From Desulfobulbaceae bacterium (GTDB lineage Bacteria; Desulfobacterota; Desulfobulbia; Desulfobulbales; Desulfocapsaceae): 6,981 nt of DNA. The notes beneath the pieces were generated by a model that saw only the letters and a program-made list of their open reading frames with translations, did no database searches and was not told the origin of the DNA. Location of the stretch: the NCBI GenBank assembly GCA_030599175.1, contig JAUVON010000145.1, positions 1 through 6,981 on the forward strand. Direction: 5' to 3'. The position numbers and the translations under genes are program-made. This document shows positions 1 through 3,705 of this stretch, piece by piece. Each line of letters begins with the position of its first letter. Position 1 is the stretch's first letter.

Positions 1-626
1 ATGGCACATTACCTGCTTCGGCCATAGGCAGAGTAGGTCCCGAATTAGAAAGACTCTACCCGGGGCTTCGACGTGGAGCAACTGTTCTTGAGGCAGGGCT
101 GAACAATGCCAACCCGATTATTCATCCACCAATTACGATTCTGAATGGAGCACGCATAGAATTAGAGGGGGAAAAGGTGTTCTTTTATCGGGATGGTGTC
201 TCTCCCGGTGTTGCAGGTTTGATTAGAAAGCTTGATGAAGAAAGAATGGATCTTCTTAATTCTCAGGGTTATCCATCGCAACCGGATCCTGTCACTTCTG
301 TCGAGCAGGGGTACGCATCGAGCACTGATTATTTTGAATGCTATAAGCATGGTCCCGGGTTTCAGGATTTTCGCTGTCCGAATAGTCTGGATAACCGTTA
401 TTTCCATGAAGATATCGGTATGGGTCTGGTCATGTTATGCTCTCTTGGTGAATTGCTTGGGGTTCCAACCCCAACGTGCAGAGGGGTTGTAGCCATGGGT
501 GAGGTTCTAGTCGGTGTTGACTATTTTGCGCAGGCTGCACGAACTTTGGAGACCCTGGGGTTAGGTGATTTAAGCGTGGATGAACTTAAGCTATTTCTTG
601 AGACTGGCGAGTTTTCACGTGTATAG
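1..626 (+). CDS. Opine/octopine dehydrogenase family protein, C-terminal part (5' truncated by window)
   Basis: The reading frame is open from the window edge (first full codon at 3) to the TAG at 624-626, giving 207 residues. Family members have about 360 residues and reductively condense an amino acid with a 2-oxo acid using NAD(P)H in the cytoplasm. Roughly the first 160 residues, the Rossmann domain, are missing. What remains is the helical octopine/nopaline dehydrogenase domain. In fragment numbering, N37-x3-H41 is followed by R132-x4-D137. As I recall it, the Asn198/His202/Arg292/Asp297 active site of N-(1-D-carboxyethyl)-L-norvaline dehydrogenase has almost the same spacing (H to D 95 there, 96 here). 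The active site therefore looks intact, but the substrate cannot be read from this part. The gene converges on the minus-strand small-protein gene with a 19-bp gap. The family call is fairly firm; whether the product is a true opine is unknown. Confidence 0.85.
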   Translation, partial: GTLPASAIGRVGPELERLYPGLRRGATVLEAGLNNANPIIHPPITILNGARIELEGEKVFFYRDGVSPGVAGLIRKLDEERMDLLNSQGYPSQPDPVTSVEQGYASSTDYFECYKHGPGFQDFRCPNSLDNRYFHEDIGMGLVMLCSLGELLGVPTPTCRGVVAMGEVLVGVDYFAQAARTLETLGLGDLSVDELKLFLETGEFSRV

Positions 627-645
627 AGTAACGCGATTGAATAGC

Positions 646-858
646 TTATTTTTCCGGATAAGGCTCTTCGATAATCGTAAGTTTTATAAGAGAAGCGTCA
701 ACAATACCATCCCGGTGCAAAGCAGCACACATTTCTTTCGCTTTCTCAACCTCTTCAAGTGGAAAAACGGAACCCTTATTCATCTCACAGGGAAGATAGC
801 CATCATCTGTAAAACGGTAGTAACTTTCTTTTGCTTTGATTATGAGCAACTCCTTCAT
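646..858 (-). CDS. 70-residue conserved-looking protein of unknown function, coupled to the trpD-like gene
   Basis: I do not recognise this family. Its ATG (858-856) overlaps the TGA of the trpD-like gene (857-855) in an ATGA arrangement. A good Shine-Dalgarno GGGAG (870-866) sits 7 nt upstream, inside the trpD-like 3' end, so translational coupling is likely and the ORF is very probably real. The product is soluble, with no signal peptide or membrane segment. It begins with a strand-like MKELLIIKAKESYYRF, has one cysteine near residue 24 and another near 44, a charged helix-like middle (LEEVEKAKEMCAALH), a second strand-like stretch (SLIKLTIIEE), and ends in PYPEK. The likely fold is small alpha/beta. 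Because it sits in the riboswitch-controlled unit, it may be an accessory subunit, a ligand-binding protein or a regulator of the TrpD-like enzyme. This is inference from context only. Confidence 0.8.
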   Translation of the reverse strand: MKELLIIKAKESYYRFTDDGYLPCEMNKGSVFPLEEVEKAKEMCAALHRDGIVDASLIKLTIIEEPYPEK

Positions 859-1970
859 ATCGCAGCTCCCGCTGATTTTTTAAGATCCGCAAGTTTCTGC
901 AGCCCTTTTTCAGGGTCACTGTTCTGTACCTCCACCCATTGTTTGAGAGGTTTCAGGGCTGCGCCCGAAAGGAGAAGTTCCCGGGCTTTTTCTATACCTT
1001 CCGAAACGGTTGTTACCATTCCTTTGACATAAAAAATCAGTGCGCTGTTGAGAATAACTGCGTCGGATCGTGCGTCATTTCCTCTGCCTGCAAGAAGTTG
1101 GTACATTTTTACTGCACCACTCTTTTTGTCCGGATCAGCAGCGAGACCAGCAGCATCATGTTTTTTCAGGCCGCAATGTTCCGGTCCAAATGTTATATCG
1201 GATAGTTTTCCTTCTTTAAGATGTATTCCACTGGTTGTGCCGCAGACGGACGCCTCGTCCATGCCCTTAACACTGCCGGAGATCGCCCCGTAGATTACAA
1301 GCGCATCCGTATAACCGATTGATTGCATAACCTCTGCCACAGGGCGGAGAAGTGTGGGGGAATAAACACCCCGGACGGCAATTTTAGGCAGGGCCGGGTG
1401 GGCAAGGGAAGCCGCGATATTTAATGGGGAGCCGAAACAGATCTGGGACAATATCCGCCCCAGAGCCAAGGGATGAACCCGGGGGCTCATACCGTTGAAA
1501 AGGCCAATGCCCGTTTCTTTTATACTGCGGGCAACAGTGTTGACATCGCATTCCATATCAACCCCAAAACATTCAGCCATATCAACCGTCCCACAGGATG
1601 ATGTGATGGCCCGTGCACCGTGGCGGGCAATTTTCACTCCTCCAGCTGCAGCAACAAGTGAGGCAGCGGTGCTGATATTGAAGGTTTTGAAGGTATCCAT
1701 CCCGGTACCGCAGTTATCGACAACGTCCATACCGTTGAGGTTCACTTTCTCTGTATCGAGATCATAGACAGCCTGCCAGCCGCCCGCCACCTCGGAACTG
1801 CTTTCTCCTTTGGCGGTAAGTGCCGCAAGAAATGCACCTTGCTGCATATCGGTCACTTGATTGTTCAGCACCATTCGGAATCCCTCATAAGATTCCTTCC
1901 TGGTAAGGTTTTCTTTTGCGATAAGCCGGGTAATGAACTCTCCCAGCTGTCTGTTCTTATCCATATCCAT
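855..1970 (-). CDS. TrpD-like phosphoribosyltransferase with altered anthranilate-site motifs, under cobalamin riboswitch
   Basis: The 371-residue product belongs to the anthranilate phosphoribosyltransferase / nucleoside phosphorylase-like superfamily. The N-terminal helical domain (about 1-75) is followed by the PRPP-binding region. It reads CGTGMD (87-92) where canonical TrpD has GTGGD, then KTFNISTAAS (95-104), ARHGAR (115-120), SSCGTVD (124-130) and a metal-site-like GMDEAS (236-241). The Asn of the canonical HGN motif, an anthranilate contact, is Ala119. The canonical LGxRTxFN segment with its anthranilate-binding Arg is replaced by CFGSPLN (178-184). Similar GMDT-type homologues occur, as I recall, near corrinoid methyltransferase genes. 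I chose the ATG at 1970 because GGGAG (1982-1978) lies 7 nt upstream; an in-frame extension to 2117 lacks support. No trp genes are adjacent. A role in cobamide lower-ligand or other corrinoid metabolism is inferred. The fold assignment is firm; the substrate is unknown. Confidence 0.9.
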   Translation of the reverse strand: MDMDKNRQLGEFITRLIAKENLTRKESYEGFRMVLNNQVTDMQQGAFLAALTAKGESSSEVAGGWQAVYDLDTEKVNLNGMDVVDNCGTGMDTFKTFNISTAASLVAAAGGVKIARHGARAITSSCGTVDMAECFGVDMECDVNTVARSIKETGIGLFNGMSPRVHPLALGRILSQICFGSPLNIAASLAHPALPKIAVRGVYSPTLLRPVAEVMQSIGYTDALVIYGAISGSVKGMDEASVCGTTSGIHLKEGKLSDITFGPEHCGLKKHDAAGLAADPDKKSGAVKMYQLLAGRGNDARSDAVILNSALIFYVKGMVTTVSEGIEKARELLLSGAALKPLKQWVEVQNSDPEKGLQKLADLKKSAGAAI

Positions 1971-1977
1971 TGCTTTT

Positions 1978-1982
1978 CTCCC
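1978..1982 (-). promoter_or_regulatory. Ribosome binding site of the trpD-like gene
   Basis: GGGAG on the minus strand lies 7 nt before the ATG at 1970. It decides the start: the frame is open without a stop back to 2117, but the upstream codons lie in the riboswitch leader, and an ATG two codons further in (1964) would be 13 nt from this site. In a translationally acting riboswitch, this would be the element to be masked. Confidence 0.75.
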
Positions 1983-2092
1983 ACGGTAACAGAGCGAACC
2001 ACTATCCGGCACAAAACGGTGGCCGAATTCTGGTTGTAAAAGATACGGGATGCTGAAAAAGGCGGCAGTCTCCGTACCCGGTAAACAGTGCA

Positions 2093-2110
2093 GCCTGATA
2101 AAAATCAGGC
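2093..2110 (-). other. Perfect 7-bp hairpin in the riboswitch leader
   Basis: GCCTGAT and ATCAGGC form a perfect stem around a 4-nt loop (TTTT as read on the minus strand), about 125 nt upstream of the trpD-like start. It lies between the aptamer and the coding region. No T-run follows it, so it is not a standard intrinsic terminator. It may be part of the expression platform or simply leader structure. Confidence 0.5.
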
Positions 2111-2178
2111 AATACACTTCCAGATACAGAGGACTCCAGTGGTTTACTCTGAAGATGAATTGATATTGAATTCACCCG

Positions 2179-2390
2179 TGCAGGCAGGCTTTCTGACTCA
2201 CGAATTATCCTGCAAAGCAGCCGTCTTCCCGGGGTAATCCCAGTGACTCATCTGAAAATTCAGAATATGATGTCACGATCTTGCTGTGACATCAGCTGCT
2301 GCAGATTTCGAATACAGCAAGGACTGGCTCGTGACGGATTCACACCGTCTTTCCTTTTACCATGTGCTACGTGCACCTGCAGGCGGTGTA
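2179..2390 (-). promoter_or_regulatory. Cobalamin (AdoCbl-type) riboswitch aptamer
   Basis: Read on the minus strand, the conserved blocks of the cobalamin aptamer occur in order: GCAGGTGC at the 5' edge, AAAGGAAAGACGGTGTGAAT then CCGTCACGAGCCAGTCC, a peripheral arm, TCACTGGGATTACC, CCGGGAAGACGG, and finally the B12 box GAGTCAGAAAGCCTGCC. The GCAGG at the 5' edge can pair with CCTGC at the 3' edge as P1. The peripheral arm holds a perfect 9-bp stem (2268-2276 with 2286-2294) and a small CTGAA/TTCAG hairpin (2252-2263). The element starts at about the predicted transcription start and precedes the trpD-like gene by about 208 nt. Known members repress their downstream gene when cobalamin is bound. 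No clear terminator follows, so translational control seems more likely, but that is inferred. Confidence 0.95.
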
Positions 2391-2417
2391 TATATTCCCT
2401 TTTCACGAGTTTTTCAA
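2389..2417 (-). promoter_or_regulatory. Sigma70-like promoter for the riboswitch unit
   Basis: TTGAAA (2417-2412) and TATATA (2394-2389) are separated by exactly 17 bp on the minus strand. The predicted start, about 7 nt past the -10 box, falls near 2382, immediately at the 5' edge of the cobalamin aptamer. That placement strongly supports it. The resulting leader before the trpD-like start would be about 410 nt. Confidence 0.7.
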
Positions 2418-2524
2418 TATCTATTCCGAATCATATTCCCTCCTCTAAATGAAGTTTAACGGGATAAGCGTGGATGTATGGTGTAATTAAGATACAAAGG
2501 CCTATCGAGGTCGACGAAAAAATA

Positions 2525-2553
2525 TTGACTACAAATTACCTGTTTTGTAGTGT
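2525..2553 (+). promoter_or_regulatory. Possible promoter with embedded inverted repeat (candidate operator)
   Basis: TTGACT (2525-2530) and a weak -10 TAGTGT (2548-2553) are 17 bp apart. Between and across them lies a perfect 8-bp inverted repeat, ACTACAAA (2528-2535) and TTTGTAGT (2544-2551), with an 8-bp spacer. A dimeric repressor bound here would cover the promoter of the acyltransferase operon. The -10 match is poor and the start codon is about 205 bp away, so the promoter call is tentative; the inverted repeat itself is seen directly. Confidence 0.35.
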
Positions 2554-2673
2554 CTGTTTTGTTTGCTTGATTTATAAGAGTCACATATGAAGTTTTTTGC
2601 TTAGCCATCTGACAGTTAGAGTTTTTTTTCGAGATTGTCAAAGATTGATAAACCTGTAAAAAGCTTCCTGCTC

Positions 2674-2701
2674 CGTCATTCCCGCGCAGGCGGGAATGAC
2701 G
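2674..2701. repeat. REP-like palindrome with perfect 12-bp stem
   Basis: CGTCATTCCCGC (2674-2685) and GCGGGAATGACG (2690-2701) are perfect inverted copies around the loop GCAG. The core (GTCATTCCCGC...GCGGGAATGAC) resembles a palindromic repeat found dispersed between genes in many bacterial genomes. Neither side has the T-run expected of an intrinsic terminator. Only one copy lies in this window, so dispersion in this genome cannot be shown here. It may stabilise RNA ends or be a trace of a transposable element. Confidence 0.7.
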
Positions 2702-2767
2702 AAAAAGGCAGCTGAGTTTAGTACGTAATCAGAATTTTAATTGCTTGAAACTGTTTAAAGATTAGCA

Positions 2768-3673
2768 ATGTTGAAAAAAATCAAACATTATTTTGAATAC
2801 TTTTTTGTTTTCATCGTTGCCCATATGGCAAGGTTAATACCAATCAGGTTTGCACCATTTTTTGGTAACCGGTTAGGAGATATTGGCTATTACTGTGTTC
2901 CCATAAGAAAAAAACATGCACTGGAAAGTTTAGGGCTGGCCTTTCCAGAGAAAAACATGCGTGAAAAACGGCGTATTGTTCATAATGTCTATCGAAATCT
3001 TGGACAGGTTGCCGTTAATCATTGCCAGTTTCCCGGGATGTCCGACGATGATGTTTTAAAAAAGATCCGATTTAAGGATGAAAATGTTCTCCGGGAGGCT
3101 ATTTCAAGGGGAAAAGGAATTGTGCTTACGGGGGCTCATTTTGGCGATTGGGAGTCACTCGGCATGGCCATAGCCGTTTCAGGTTATCCGGTTAATGTGG
3201 TGATTGCTCCTATTCATAACCCCCATATCGATAAGATGATTACCGAGCAGCGGCATGGAATGGGTGCCACCCTTATTTCCCGAACAGGCATGGCTATACG
3301 GCAGATTCGGCAGGAATTAAAGGCCAATCGTATTGTGGCAATGTTTCTGGATCAGGATGCCGGAAAAGCTGGTGTCTTTGTAGATTTTTTCGGAAGACCG
3401 GCATCAACCCCTTCAGGCCCTGTAAAGTTTGCCGTGAAAACAGGTGCTGCTCTGGTTCTTGCCCTTTCTTTTCCCCAGGAAGATGGAAGTCAGCAGGTGA
3501 TTTTTGAAGAGATTTCTACTGCTGCAGGTAACAGGATTGGGGATGAGAGGATTCAGTATATCACCCAGCGGGTCTCTTCAAGAGTAGAACTCCATATTCG
3601 CAAAAATCCAGGTGCCTGGTTTGGCTGGCTCCATCGGCGTTGGAAGTCACAGCCTGATTCTATAACGCTATAA
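2768..3673 (+). CDS. Lipid A biosynthesis acyltransferase (LpxL/HtrB family)
   Basis: The 301-residue protein has the length and motifs of the family that adds a secondary acyl chain from acyl-ACP to a lipid A precursor on the inner face of the cytoplasmic membrane. A hydrophobic N-terminal segment (about 8-27) is a likely membrane anchor. The catalytic HX4E motif is HFGDWE (H124, E129). DQD (195-197), FFGRPASTPSG (207-217) and PGAWFGWLHRRW (281-292) are the further conserved blocks, and all key residues are present. The ATG at 2768 has only a weak purine-rich upstream region (AAAG), so the start is chosen from protein alignment style rather than from a strong ribosome site. The large glycosyltransferase gene follows 32 bp later on the same strand and is probably co-transcribed. 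Which chain is transferred, or whether the acceptor is a different lipid, cannot be read from the sequence. I give no gene symbol because lpxL, lpxM and lpxP cannot be told apart here. Confidence 0.9.
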   Translation: MLKKIKHYFEYFFVFIVAHMARLIPIRFAPFFGNRLGDIGYYCVPIRKKHALESLGLAFPEKNMREKRRIVHNVYRNLGQVAVNHCQFPGMSDDDVLKKIRFKDENVLREAISRGKGIVLTGAHFGDWESLGMAIAVSGYPVNVVIAPIHNPHIDKMITEQRHGMGATLISRTGMAIRQIRQELKANRIVAMFLDQDAGKAGVFVDFFGRPASTPSGPVKFAVKTGAALVLALSFPQEDGSQQVIFEEISTAAGNRIGDERIQYITQRVSSRVELHIRKNPGAWFGWLHRRWKSQPDSITL

Positions 3674-3705
3674 CCTCAGCTGATGCAGCGATAGGTTTCT
3701 CATAA

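Larger units (their letters stand above)
2418..2767. other. Non-coding spacer between divergent units
   Basis: This 350-bp, fairly AT-rich stretch separates the minus-strand riboswitch unit from the plus-strand acyltransferase operon. It holds a possible plus-strand promoter with an inverted repeat (2525-2553) and a REP-like hairpin (2674-2701), described separately. The only ORF of any size, on the minus strand at 2456-2641, shows no domain, no convincing ribosome site and low-complexity polar composition, so I see no gene here. Confidence 0.7.

Noticed and set aside
643..665. Bidirectional terminator between the convergent dehydrogenase and small-protein genes
   Set aside because: AGCTTAT and ATAAGGCT pair only with a bulge, the stem is AT-rich and no T-run follows on either strand.
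580..1032. Plus-strand ORF of 150 codons across the end of the dehydrogenase and the minus-strand genes
   Set aside because: It is a shadow of three well-supported genes and has no domain-like sequence.
855..1970. Ordinary tryptophan-pathway trpD
   Set aside because: The anthranilate contact positions differ, no other trp gene is nearby, and the control element is a cobalamin riboswitch rather than a tryptophan attenuator.
1971..2117. 49-codon N-terminal extension of the TrpD-like protein
   Set aside because: It lies in the riboswitch leader, lacks a ribosome site at its ATG and has unlikely composition. The ATG at 1970 has a well-spaced GGGAG and gives a family-like N-terminus.
2414..2434. 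Six-codon minus-strand ORF behind a strong GGAGG-like site
   Set aside because: It sits upstream of the predicted transcription start and ends inside the -35 region, so it is unlikely to be on the riboswitch transcript. It could only matter if a second promoter lies further upstream.
2243..2452. Plus-strand ORF of 69 codons
   Set aside because: It is antisense to the riboswitch and its promoter, whose conserved blocks explain this sequence.
2456..2641. 61-residue minus-strand ORF in the spacer
   Set aside because: No recognisable domain or convincing ribosome site, and its composition is that of translated AT-rich spacer.
2674..2701. Intrinsic terminator
   Set aside because: The stem is strong but neither flank has the required T-run, and no gene ends directly before it on either strand.
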